From NCBI GenBank assembly GCA_000435595.1, contig FR895438.1:114353-131434 (forward strand): DNA of 17,082 nt. Reading direction: 5' to 3'. This stretch comes from Firmicutes bacterium CAG:882. GTDB lineage: Bacteria > Bacillota > Clostridia > Lachnospirales > Lachnospiraceae. Positions within the stretch are counted from its first letter, which is position 1. Each line of letters starts with the position of its first letter. Made by a program: the position numbers and the translations under genes. The notes under the pieces are model-generated. The model saw nothing but the letters and a program-made list of their open reading frames with translations, was not told the origin of the DNA and searched no databases. Below are positions 1 to 6,801 of this stretch, piece after piece.

Positions 1-875
1 TGGCGGCAGGAATGGGAAGCCGCTACGGCGGTATCAAGCAGATAGAACCTGTTGGACCGAGCGGGGAGATTATACTTGATTATTCGATATATGATGCTCT
101 TGAGGCAGGCTTTGACAAGGTTGTATTTATTATAAGAAAGGATATCGAGGAGGCGTTCCGCGAGGCAATCGGAGACAGAATTGAGAAGCGTGTGAAGGTT
201 GAGTATGTGTTCCAGAACATGGAGGACCTTCCGGCAGGATATACGGTGCCGCAGGGAAGAACGAAGCCTTGGGGAACGGGACAGGCGATTCTCGCATGCA
301 AGGACGTGGTTAATGAGCCGTTTGCGGTTATCAATGCGGATGACTATTACGGCAAGGAGGGACTTAAGAAGATTCATGAGTACCTCTGTAATCCTGATAA
401 GGCTGACAGGAGGTTTAATTTCTGCATGGCAGGCTTTGAGGTGGGAAACACACTTAGCGAGAACGGAACGGTTACAAGAGGAATCTGCCAGGTCAAGGAC
501 GGCATTCTTACCAAGATTGTGGAGACAAAGGAAATCGGAAAGGGTGATAACTGTGCGGTTACACCGGACGGAAATGTTCCGCTTAATCAGCCTGTGTCCA
601 TGAATATGTGGGGTCTCACTCCTGATATATTCCCTGAGCTTGAGAAGAGATTCGTCACATTCCTCGGCGGGATTGATGGCAATGAGCAGAAGGCTGAGTA
701 TCTTATCCCGACGATAATCGGAGATATGGTCGAGGAAGGTCTTGCAGAGGTGCATGTGCTTCCTACAAGCGATAAGTGGTTCGGTGTGACCTACAAGGAA
801 GATAAGGCACTTGTTGTGAACTCATTTGCCGAGCTTGTGGAGCAGGGAGTATATAAGAAGAAGCTTTGGGAATAG
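1..875 (+). CDS. Sugar-phosphate nucleotidyltransferase family protein (5' end outside window)
   Basis: The reading frame is open from the first complete codon (position 3) and reads A-A-G before the methionine at 12, so the ATG at 12 is internal. Together they form the family's N-terminal nucleotide-binding loop, AAGMGSRYGG followed by K-Q. The family transfers a nucleotidyl group from an NTP to a sugar phosphate in the cytoplasm; the exact sugar cannot be told. Further support is the central F-A-V-I-N-A-D-D-Y-Y-G stretch near 325-350, whose acidic pair resembles the metal-binding Asp region of these enzymes, and a mixed alpha/beta composition through to the C-terminus. About 290 residues are visible, so only a few N-terminal residues are missing. 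The next gene's ATG begins 22 nt after the stop, suggesting co-transcription. No sign of damage is seen. Confidence 0.88.
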   Translation, partial: AAGMGSRYGGIKQIEPVGPSGEIILDYSIYDALEAGFDKVVFIIRKDIEEAFREAIGDRIEKRVKVEYVFQNMEDLPAGYTVPQGRTKPWGTGQAILACKDVVNEPFAVINADDYYGKEGLKKIHEYLCNPDKADRRFNFCMAGFEVGNTLSENGTVTRGICQVKDGILTKIVETKEIGKGDNCAVTPDGNVPLNQPVSMNMWGLTPDIFPELEKRFVTFLGGIDGNEQKAEYLIPTIIGDMVEEGLAEVHVLPTSDKWFGVTYKEDKALVVNSFAELVEQGVYKKKLWE

Positions 876-897
876 ATTTTAAAAGGAGTTGATTAAT

Positions 898-1770
898 ATG
901 ATACGTCCGGGACGAAATGATGCGTGCTGGTGCGGAAGCGGACTTAAGTACAAGAGATGTCACAGCAATTTTGACGATAAGCTTGAGAGCATGAGACTTA
1001 TGCATGCGGTTGTTCCTTCGCACAAGCTTATCAAGACACCTGAACAGATTGCCGGAATTAAGGAGAGTGCTAAGATTAATATTGCGGTGCTTGACTATGT
1101 GGCGGAGCATATCAAGGCAGGAATCACGACAGAGGAGATTGATAAGTGGGTGTATGATGTGACAACGGGCATGGGAGGAATCCCGGCTCCGCTCAACTAT
1201 GAAGGATTTCCTAAGAGTGTATGTACATCCATTGATAACCAAGTATGCCATGGAATACCGTCGCCTGATGTGATGCTGCGTGAAGGGGATATAATCAATG
1301 TAGATTGTTCGACTATTCTTAATGGATATTTTTCCGATTCATCGAGAATGTTCTGTATCGGAGATGTATCACCGGAGAAAAAAAGACTTGTGGATGTTGC
1401 AAAGGAGAGCCTTAATGTCGGACTTTCAAAGGTAAAGCCGTGGGGCTTTCTAGGCGATGTCGGACAGGCAATAAATGATTTTGCGAAGCAGAACGGATAC
1501 TCTGTTGTAAGAGAAATCGGAGGTCACGGTGTAGGGCTTGAATTTCATGAGGACCCGTTTGTAAGCTATGTGTCAAAAGCCGGGACAGAGATGGTTATGG
1601 CACCGGGACTTATGTTCACCATTGAGCCGATGATTAATATGGGCAGGCAGGAAATTTACATTGACGAAGATAACGGATGGACCGCTTATACTGAGGACAG
1701 ACTTCCTTCAGCCCAGTGGGAGATACAGGTGCTTGTGACAGAGGAAGGATACGAGATAATATCGTATTAG
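898..1770 (+). CDS. map: Methionine aminopeptidase, type I, with N-terminal SEC-C motif
   Basis: This 290-residue metalloprotease should remove the initiator methionine from new proteins. The start is the ATG at 898, because AAAAGGAG (881-888) lies 9 nt upstream; a TTG at 889 would touch the Shine-Dalgarno sequence. Residues 10-22 form a SEC-C zinc motif (C10-x-C12-G-S-G...C21-H22), a short module also found at the C-terminus of SecA and thought to favour ribosome or protein contacts. The pita-bread fold follows from about residue 45. All five expected metal ligands are visible: D136, D147, H210, E243 and E275, with the substrate-site His in NQVCHGIP (H118). SEC-C-bearing versions are known as a MetAP subclass in clostridia. 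The upstream nucleotidyltransferase and the downstream exonuclease (15 nt from stop to start) lie on the same strand. Confidence 0.95.
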   Translation: MIRPGRNDACWCGSGLKYKRCHSNFDDKLESMRLMHAVVPSHKLIKTPEQIAGIKESAKINIAVLDYVAEHIKAGITTEEIDKWVYDVTTGMGGIPAPLNYEGFPKSVCTSIDNQVCHGIPSPDVMLREGDIINVDCSTILNGYFSDSSRMFCIGDVSPEKKRLVDVAKESLNVGLSKVKPWGFLGDVGQAINDFAKQNGYSVVREIGGHGVGLEFHEDPFVSYVSKAGTEMVMAPGLMFTIEPMINMGRQEIYIDEDNGWTAYTEDRLPSAQWEIQVLVTEEGYEIISY

Positions 1771-1785
1771 CGGATGGAGCAGGCT

Positions 1786-2520
1786 ATGACAGATAAAGTA
1801 CTTGATTATGTGGCACTTGACCTTGAGACAACGGGACTCAGTCCGCGCGATGACAGGATAATTGAGATTGGTGCCGTAAAATACATAGGCGGAGTAAGAA
1901 CAGACAGCTTTGCCTGTTTTGTGAATCCTGATATACACATTCCGGAGAGAATTACAGAGATAACCGGAATTGATGACAGCATGGTAAGCCATGCGGAGTA
2001 CATTGACACGGCGCTTGCCGGACTGCTTGATTTCCTTGGTGACATGCCGGTGTTAGGACATAATGTTGCGTTCGATTACGGCTTTGTGTGCCAGAAAGCG
2101 CTTGATATGAAGATAAAGTATCACACTACGGGAATTGACACACACAGAATATCCAGGATATTGCTTGCGGGACTTGAGAGCAGAAGTCTTGAGAGTCTGT
2201 GCAGCTACTACAATATTGTGGAAGAGCCGAGACACAGAGCTTTCTCAGATGCGGCTGCTGCGGCAAGATTGTATGAATGTCTCTACAGTGAAGCACAGAG
2301 CAGTGAAGCACAGGATTATGGAAGCCTTTTCATGCCGATGGATATTGTCTATACAGCGAAGAAAGATACGCCGATAACACCGAAGCAGACAGCTTTTTTG
2401 AAGAGTCTTATAAAGCAGCACGGAGTGGCTTTGGACAAAAAAATAGAAAGCCTGACAAAGAGCCAGGCTTCAAGGGAAATCGATAAGATATTGTCAACAT
2501 ACGGAAGAAGCTTTCAATAG
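1786..2520 (+). CDS. DnaQ-like DEDDh 3'-5' exonuclease with extra C-terminal helical domain
   Basis: The protein is a 244-residue 3'-5' exonuclease of the DNA polymerase III epsilon/PolC-exo type. The catalytic set is complete: Exo I D12-L-E14-T-T-G, Exo II H-N-V-A-F-D97, Exo III H150-x4-D155, which makes it DEDDh. The ATG at 1786 is preferred over the in-frame ATG at 1774, since GGAG at 1776-1779 stands 6 nt before it whereas 1774 has no clear ribosome site. After the nuclease domain (about 5-170) comes a short linker with a repeated S-E-A-Q, then a 55-residue helical segment (TPKQ...LSTYGR, about 190-241) with a T-x-K-Q pattern often seen after such exonuclease domains; its function is unknown to me. 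It may serve in DNA repair or RNA/DNA trimming rather than replication. Its stop codon directly abuts the stop codon of the opposite-strand gene. Confidence 0.9.
   Translation: MTDKVLDYVALDLETTGLSPRDDRIIEIGAVKYIGGVRTDSFACFVNPDIHIPERITEITGIDDSMVSHAEYIDTALAGLLDFLGDMPVLGHNVAFDYGFVCQKALDMKIKYHTTGIDTHRISRILLAGLESRSLESLCSYYNIVEEPRHRAFSDAAAAARLYECLYSEAQSSEAQDYGSLFMPMDIVYTAKKDTPITPKQTAFLKSLIKQHGVALDKKIESLTKSQASREIDKILSTYGRSFQ
2286..2315 (+). repeat. 15-bp tandem duplication inside exonuclease gene
   Basis: CAGTGAAGCACAGAG (2286-2300) is followed at once by CAGTGAAGCACAGGA (2301-2315), a match at 13 of 15 positions with differences only in the last two. In the protein it gives S-E-A-Q-S-S-E-A-Q in the linker between nuclease and C-terminal domain. 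It keeps the frame and looks like a slippage duplication tolerated in a flexible linker. Confidence 0.85.
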
Positions 2521-3168
2521 TTAAGGCTTAACCTCTGTAGAAGCAAGCTTTCCCGTCAGTTCGCGTATGATGGCGGATTTCATGGGTGTTGTAATGCTCT
2601 CGGCATGTTCTGTAAGCTGTCTTACATCATCGTACCGATGGGCGAGAAGATACTCGTCGGCGAGCACATAATAATTGCGGCTTAAGTCGGAACCCGCCCT
2701 GATACCGAATTCGAGGAACGCCACCGCCTCGTCGTGATAGCCTTCCTTGGAGAGATAATATCCGAGATTGGCTATGATGCGGTACATGTTGTTGCATGCC
2801 TCATCACATTCAGACAGCTTCGGAAGATTGGCGACGCCATACTCCATCTTTAAATCGGTATTCGACATTGACGAGAGATTCAAAAGAGGAATTCCCTTGA
2901 GGGCGAGGAGCTGGTTCTGACAGGTTTTAATCTCACCTGCTGCGTCATGTATGAAGGGGAGCTCTTCAAAAGGAATACGGATATAAGGAAGCTGTGATAT
3001 GTCCTTGCGGCGTACACTGTTGGCAGCAGCCTCACGGCTCCAGAAGGCATTGTTGTCTGCCTCGGTTTTTCGTGAGTGCTTGCGGCGTTCATACTTAATG
3101 AGAAAGCCCAGAACTATGGTGCAGAATATTAATGAGACACCGATTGTATTAAAAAAGTTATGAATCAT
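2521..3168 (-). CDS. Membrane-anchored protein with C-terminal TPR-like helices, function unknown
   Basis: The protein has 215 residues. One hydrophobic segment (about residues 7-24) is followed by a strongly basic K-Y-E-R-R-K-H-S-R-K stretch, which predicts a single-pass anchor with the bulk in the cytoplasm. A polar middle (R-K-D-I-S-Q-L-P-Y-I-R-I-P, about 54-66) leads to helix-rich sequence from about 120 to 205 (NMYRIIANLGYYLSKEGYHD, then AVAFLEFGIRAG and further pairs) that looks like two to three TPR-type repeats. I recall similar proteins in Lachnospiraceae but know no function. The start is well supported: GGAGG (complement of 3178-3182) lies 9 nt upstream of the ATG. The gene runs convergently into the exonuclease with no gap and is divergent from the small ORF at 3209, with 40 bp between start codons. 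Confidence 0.8.
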   Translation of the reverse strand: MIHNFFNTIGVSLIFCTIVLGFLIKYERRKHSRKTEADNNAFWSREAAANSVRRKDISQLPYIRIPFEELPFIHDAAGEIKTCQNQLLALKGIPLLNLSSMSNTDLKMEYGVANLPKLSECDEACNNMYRIIANLGYYLSKEGYHDEAVAFLEFGIRAGSDLSRNYYVLADEYLLAHRYDDVRQLTEHAESITTPMKSAIIRELTGKLASTEVKP

Positions 3169-3208
3169 GTCAGGGTACCTCCGGTAACTGATTGGAAATG
3201 AGGAAAAT

Positions 3209-3313
3209 ATGTTTAATTTTTACAGCAAAAAAAACAGAAGGATAATAACAATAGTACTTGTTGTACTGCTTGTCATTGCAATGATTCTGCCCATGGTGGC
3301 ATCATATCTGTAA
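3209..3313 (+). CDS. 34-residue single-membrane-segment small protein
   Basis: ATG at 3209 to TAA at 3311 encodes MFNFYSKKNRRIITIVLVVL and 14 more residues ending in Y-L. The short N-terminus carries four basic residues (K7, K8, R10, R11) and is followed by about 20 uninterrupted hydrophobic residues, giving an inside-positive single-pass membrane protein. GAGG (3200-3203) sits 5 nt before the ATG. It fills most of what would otherwise be an empty gap between the divergent genes. Very small membrane proteins of this shape are widespread in Firmicutes (for example Prli42-like proteins), but no specific family can be assigned. It probably shares a transcript with the AIR synthase-like gene 63 nt downstream. 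Confidence 0.65.
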   Translation: MFNFYSKKNRRIITIVLVVLLVIAMILPMVASYL

Positions 3314-3316
3314 AAT

Positions 3317-3374
3317 CTGTTCTTAACTAGAATACCAATAACTTATCATTATGTAAAGGATAAATTAAGAACAG
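3317..3374 (+). promoter_or_regulatory. Perfect 10-bp inverted repeat before the AIR synthase-like gene
   Basis: CTGTTCTTAA (3317-3326) is the exact reverse complement of TTAAGAACAG (3365-3374); 38 nt lie between. The left arm begins 4 nt after the small ORF's stop codon and the right arm ends 2 nt before the next ATG. The only Shine-Dalgarno-like string, AAAGGA (3355-3360), is 16 nt from the ATG and sits in the loop; if the stem forms, the ribosome site would be brought next to the start. It could instead be an operator, or chance, since 10-bp inverted repeats at this spacing are expected about once in a window of this size. Confidence 0.4.
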
Positions 3375-3376
3375 TT

Positions 3377-4336
3377 ATGGCAAATAAAAAGGTATCGGAA
3401 TCAGTATTAAACAGGTCTGTGATCAAACTCATAGACTACAGAAACGATTGTATTGCCGCAGGACCGGCGGTAGGACAGGACTGTGCGGTGACGGATATCG
3501 GTGACAGATATGTGCTGACATCGACGGAATGTGCACTCACGAAAGAAAAATATGCACCGTATTTTGCAGTGATGCGTGCAGTTAACAATATTGCGGCGTG
3601 CGGTGGAATACCGTTGACTGTGTCGGCTGCATTTATTCTGCCGGAGGGTTTTGAAGAGAAGGAATTGAAGGCACTTACAAGAACTGTCAATGAAGCCTGC
3701 CGTGCGTGTGGTGTACCGTTGTCGGGAGGGCACACGGAGATATGCTGTGATGCACTGTCGTTTATGGTATCCGTGACCGTCACAGGCATATGTATGAAGG
3801 AAAAATATTTGACCCTGAAAAACGCGAAACCGGGTATGGCGATTGTCGCAACGAAGAGAATTGCCATCGAGAAGACAGCGTATCTCGTGACAGAGAAGGA
3901 GTGCAGGGATAAGCTTTTAGAGAGACTGCCAGTTGGGTATGTTGAACATGCGGACAGCGTGATTAACGAGGCATGTGCCATGAGGGATGCCGATATTGCA
4001 GCACATAATGGTGCCGTGGCAATGCATGATGCTGCCGAGGGCGGTATATTTACGGCACTGTGGGAACTGTCGGTCGGAAGCAGATGCGGTCTTAACGTGG
4101 ATCTGCGGGCTGTTCCCGTAGCACAGGAGACGATAGAGTTCAGCGAGATATTTGGTGTAAATCCTTATGAGGAGGCATCGGCGGGATGTATGCTTATTGT
4201 AACTGACAGGCCTGCACATCTGATGGAGGCACTTGAAGGTGAAGGGATACCTGCAGCAGTGATAGGATACCTGACATCTGATAACGATAAGAAAATTGTT
4301 AACGGGGACGAAGTCCGTTATCTTGATAAACCATGA
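3377..4336 (+). CDS. AIR synthase-related (HypE/PurM/SelD-fold) protein
   Basis: The protein has 319 residues in two domains typical of the family that handles ATP-driven activation of carbonyl or amide groups. Domain 1 has the nucleotide-loop G-P-A-V-G-Q-D-C-A-V (29-38) and S-G-G-H-T-E-I (116-122). Domain 2 begins near 150 and holds AMHDAAEGGIFTALWELS (215-232), matching the HypE-like 'MHD-EGG' block. HypE proper ends in a conserved cysteine that is carbamoylated and dehydrated; here the C-terminus is R-Y-L-D-K-P with no cysteine, and no hydrogenase genes are nearby, so a HypE role is unlikely. The substrate is unknown. The start ATG has only a weak, distant ribosome site. cheX follows after 19 nt and is probably co-transcribed. 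Confidence 0.85.
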   Translation: MANKKVSESVLNRSVIKLIDYRNDCIAAGPAVGQDCAVTDIGDRYVLTSTECALTKEKYAPYFAVMRAVNNIAACGGIPLTVSAAFILPEGFEEKELKALTRTVNEACRACGVPLSGGHTEICCDALSFMVSVTVTGICMKEKYLTLKNAKPGMAIVATKRIAIEKTAYLVTEKECRDKLLERLPVGYVEHADSVINEACAMRDADIAAHNGAVAMHDAAEGGIFTALWELSVGSRCGLNVDLRAVPVAQETIEFSEIFGVNPYEEASAGCMLIVTDRPAHLMEALEGEGIPAAVIGYLTSDNDKKIVNGDEVRYLDKP

Positions 4337-4355
4337 AATACAGGAGGTAAATAGC

Positions 4356-4826
4356 ATGGCAGATATGAATGTTGAGTACATTAATGTGTTTTTGCTGGCA
4401 GCTACGCAGGTTATGAAGGATGTGTGTCAAGTGCATTTTACGGTTGGGAAGCCTTATGTCAAGGCAACAGAATTTGACAGAGAGTATCTGGTTGTCAATA
4501 TAGGCGTCACAGGGCAGATAAGAGGTCAGGTACTCATGGCAATGTCAAATGACGTTGCCTGTGATATAGCATCTAAAATGTGTTTTCAGACAATCACGGA
4601 GCTTGACGAACTTTCTCTAAGTGCGCTCAGCGAGCTTGGTAATATGGTGCTTGGAAATGCAGCAACGGTTCTCTCAACTAAGGGCAAGATAGTTGACATT
4701 ACACCGCCTACAATCATTCAGGGTGATTTCAGGCTTTCAAGCTCGTATGCACAGAATATCTGTGTTCCGCTCACGTATGATGAGAATAAGGTTATAGAGA
4801 TTGATATTTCGCTCAAGAATGAGTAG
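4356..4826 (+). CDS. cheX: Chemotaxis protein CheX (CheY-P phosphatase family)
   Basis: The protein has 156 residues when started at the ATG at 4356, which has an ideal AGGAGG (4342-4347) 8 nt upstream; an upstream in-frame ATG at 4296 lies inside the previous gene and is unlikely. It opens with E-Y-I-N-V-F-L-L-A-A, the usual CheX N-terminus, and contains the active-site helix signature S-E93-L-G-N96-M-V-L-G-N-A, in which the Glu and Asn drive dephosphorylation of CheY-P in the CheC/CheX/FliY family. Only one such motif is present, as in CheX. T-G-x-I-x-G-Q-V in the middle matches the family's strand pair. No other chemotaxis gene lies in the window, so its partner response regulator is elsewhere or is not CheY. 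Confidence 0.9.
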   Translation: MADMNVEYINVFLLAATQVMKDVCQVHFTVGKPYVKATEFDREYLVVNIGVTGQIRGQVLMAMSNDVACDIASKMCFQTITELDELSLSALSELGNMVLGNAATVLSTKGKIVDITPPTIIQGDFRLSSSYAQNICVPLTYDENKVIEIDISLKNE

Positions 4827-4861
4827 ATTCTAAATTTAGACGAAAAGAGACTGATACAACT

Positions 4862-5356
4862 ATGATGAATATAGTACTTCATGAGCCGGAGATGCCTGCA
4901 AATACAGGAAATATAGGAAGAACCTGTGTCGCTACCGGAAGCAGACTGCACCTTATAGGGCCGCTTGGATTCCAGATTAATGATAAGATGCTTAAGAGAG
5001 CAGGACTTGATTACTGGCCTCAGCTTGATGTCACGGTGTATGACGATTTCGATGATTTTATGGAGAAGAATCCGGGAGCGCGCCTTTATATGGCGACAAC
5101 CAAGGCAAAGAATGTATACACACATGTCCATTATGATGAGAATGCGTATATTATGTTTGGCAAGGAAAGTGCCGGAATCCCGGAATCAATACTTCAGAAA
5201 TATCCCGAAACGTCAATCAGAATACCGATGATAGGTGATACGAGGTCTCTCAATCTGTCAAATTCGGTAGCCGTTGTGCTCTATGAAGCTTTAAGACAGA
5301 ATAACTTTGAGGGAATGCGGCTTGAAGGAAAGCCAAGAACATTCGATTGGAATTAA
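4862..5356 (+). CDS. trmL: tRNA (cytidine(34)-2'-O)-methyltransferase, TrmL-type SPOUT enzyme
   Basis: The protein is a 164-residue methyltransferase that should methylate the wobble-position ribose of tRNA-Leu isoacceptors using S-adenosylmethionine. All three SPOUT motifs are visible: motif 1 N14-T-G-N-I-G-R20-T-C, motif 2 M-F-G-K-E-S-A-G-I-P (98-107), and motif 3 I-P-M-x4-R-S-L-N-L-S-N-S-V-A (121-137), which forms the trefoil-knot cofactor site. Length matches the minimal TrmL without added RNA-binding domains. ATG at 4862 and 4865 are adjacent and the ribosome site (AAGAGA, 4845-4850) is weak, so the start may be either. It is the last gene before a strong terminator. Confidence 0.92.
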   Translation: MMNIVLHEPEMPANTGNIGRTCVATGSRLHLIGPLGFQINDKMLKRAGLDYWPQLDVTVYDDFDDFMEKNPGARLYMATTKAKNVYTHVHYDENAYIMFGKESAGIPESILQKYPETSIRIPMIGDTRSLNLSNSVAVVLYEALRQNNFEGMRLEGKPRTFDWN

Positions 5357-5370
5357 ATACGACAAATATT

Positions 5371-5412
5371 AAAGAGCCGCCGCTCTGATAAATATCAGAG
5401 AGGCAGCTCTTT
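5371..5412. terminator. Bidirectional intrinsic terminator between trmL and the histidine kinase gene
   Basis: The arms are 5371-5390 and 5393-5412 with a 2-nt AA centre (the top pairs will open to give a real loop). Eighteen of 20 positions pair, with mismatches only at 5378/5405 and 5382/5401. On the plus strand it is followed by TTTTGATTT within the last pairs; on the minus strand by CTCTTTAATATTTG. It therefore suits termination for both converging operons. The stop codon of the histidine kinase gene lies inside the right arm, so the arm also encodes the kinase's last residues K-E-L-P-L. Confidence 0.88.
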
Positions 5413-6801
5413 TGATTTCATGAGGGAAAAAATGAATTCGGTTCCTGTTCCCTCGGTGCTTATCACATCTATGGTTGTCTTGTGTGCATTTATGATTTCT
5501 TTTACTATGGAGAGACCGAGACCGGTACCTTTCTTGTCCTTACCGCGAGACAGGTCCGACTTATAAAAGCGGTCCCATATCTTTTCGATACTGTCCTTAG
5601 GAATACCTATTCCGAAATCCTTCACGGATATAAAAATCTTTCCGCCCTTTTCGTAGGTGGATATATTGATAAATGAATTGTTGTTGCTGAACTTAATGGC
5701 GTTGTCAATCAGATTGTAGATAACCTGCTGAATTTTACCGTAGTCAGCGGAGACAAAGGCTGTCTTGTTCGAGAAAGTCAGATTGAACTGAATCTTTTTT
5801 TGTGAGCAGACACCTTCAAAGGTCAATATGGTTTTCTTAATCACATCGTTGACATCAAAATCGCTTATCTCAAGCATCATTCCCTGATTCATGTTGTTGA
5901 GCGTTAACAGGCTGCTTGTGAGCTTGTTGAGGCGCTCTGTCTCGAAAAGAACGATGTTCAGGTACTTCTCATACATCTCAGGGGGGATTGTTCCGTCAAG
6001 CATTGCCTCAAGGTAGCCCTTTATCGAGGTGAGAGGTGATCGGAAATCATGTGATACATTGGCAATAAATTTGTTTTGGTAATTGTTCAGCTTATCAATC
6101 TCGCCTGCCATATAGTCGAGGGAATTGGCGAGCTGTCCGAGTTCATCGCGCCGCTTAAAATGTGCGCGTGCCGACAGGTCACCTTCGGCATAGCCGCGGG
6201 TAAGCTTTGTGAGCTTTCTGACGGGCAGATATATCCTTGCCAGGTATAGGAAAATAAATACTGATGAGTATATGAGAACGATAAGCATGGTTATGTAATT
6301 ATAATTAAATACCGTGTTGCTTTTGTCGAATATTACGTCAATGTCCTTGTGGATAAGCACATAGCCCTTCAGTGTGTAGTTCACGTTAATCGGAGCTATG
6401 ACGGATAATGTGTCATGGTCGAATGTGCCGAAAAAATTACCCTCAAAGTAATACTTGTTGCCACTGACCGAAGGGTCAAAATTTTCAATACATCCGTAAT
6501 GCCCGTAGGTGTCAATGGCAATATTGCCATTGGTATCAACAAGCATGACATCGCATTGCAGGTACCGGTCGACTGCTTTAAGCTGGGCGGTTGCGCTCTG
6601 AATGTATGAATCGGTTCCGGCCATGACAGCCGGACCGTATGCGGATGAAATGTAATTTGCCTGTCGGTACATTGCGGCAGATTCACTTTTGATGGTATTT
6701 ACATGTACCATCTGAGGAATCAGAAGAGAAATGGTAAGAAAGCTGGTTATACCGAAAATTACATATTCGATTAACAATCTTACAAACATTTTTTTTCTCA
6801 T
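5395..6801 (-). CDS. Two-component sensor histidine kinase, HAMP type
   Basis: The protein is a 468-residue membrane kinase. Domains in order: transmembrane segment 1 (about 11-31), an extracellular sensor domain of about 135 residues that looks PAS/Cache-like (no ligand can be named), transmembrane segment 2 (about 168-188), HAMP linker (about 189-240), dimerisation/phosphoacceptor domain with V-S-H251-D-F-R-S-P-L-T-S, and the ATPase domain with N-box N363-L-I-D-N367, G1 box D395-F-G-I-G, F-box D-R-F-Y-K and G2 box G425-T-G-L-G-L. All catalytic features are intact. The ATG overlaps the response regulator stop codon as ATGA (6798-6801), so translation is probably coupled. The cognate regulator is the gene just upstream. 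The domain order recalls PhoR/ResE/CssS-like kinases, but the signal is unknown. Confidence 0.93.
   Translation of the reverse strand: MRKKMFVRLLIEYVIFGITSFLTISLLIPQMVHVNTIKSESAAMYRQANYISSAYGPAVMAGTDSYIQSATAQLKAVDRYLQCDVMLVDTNGNIAIDTYGHYGCIENFDPSVSGNKYYFEGNFFGTFDHDTLSVIAPINVNYTLKGYVLIHKDIDVIFDKSNTVFNYNYITMLIVLIYSSVFIFLYLARIYLPVRKLTKLTRGYAEGDLSARAHFKRRDELGQLANSLDYMAGEIDKLNNYQNKFIANVSHDFRSPLTSIKGYLEAMLDGTIPPEMYEKYLNIVLFETERLNKLTSSLLTLNNMNQGMMLEISDFDVNDVIKKTILTFEGVCSQKKIQFNLTFSNKTAFVSADYGKIQQVIYNLIDNAIKFSNNNSFINISTYEKGGKIFISVKDFGIGIPKDSIEKIWDRFYKSDLSRGKDKKGTGLGLSIVKEIINAHKTTIDVISTEGTGTEFIFSLMKSKELPL

Noticed and set aside
889..897. TTG start for the methionine aminopeptidase
   Set aside because: It would overlap the end of the Shine-Dalgarno sequence with no spacer; ATG 898 has ideal spacing and leads straight into the SEC-C motif.
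3436..3981. Long minus-strand open frame opposite the AIR synthase-like gene
   Set aside because: It is a shadow of a well-supported coding gene, has no ribosome site of note and no recognisable domain.
3377..4336. HypE hydrogenase maturation protein
   Set aside because: No C-terminal cysteine motif and no other hyp or hydrogenase genes in the window; only family-level assignment is justified.
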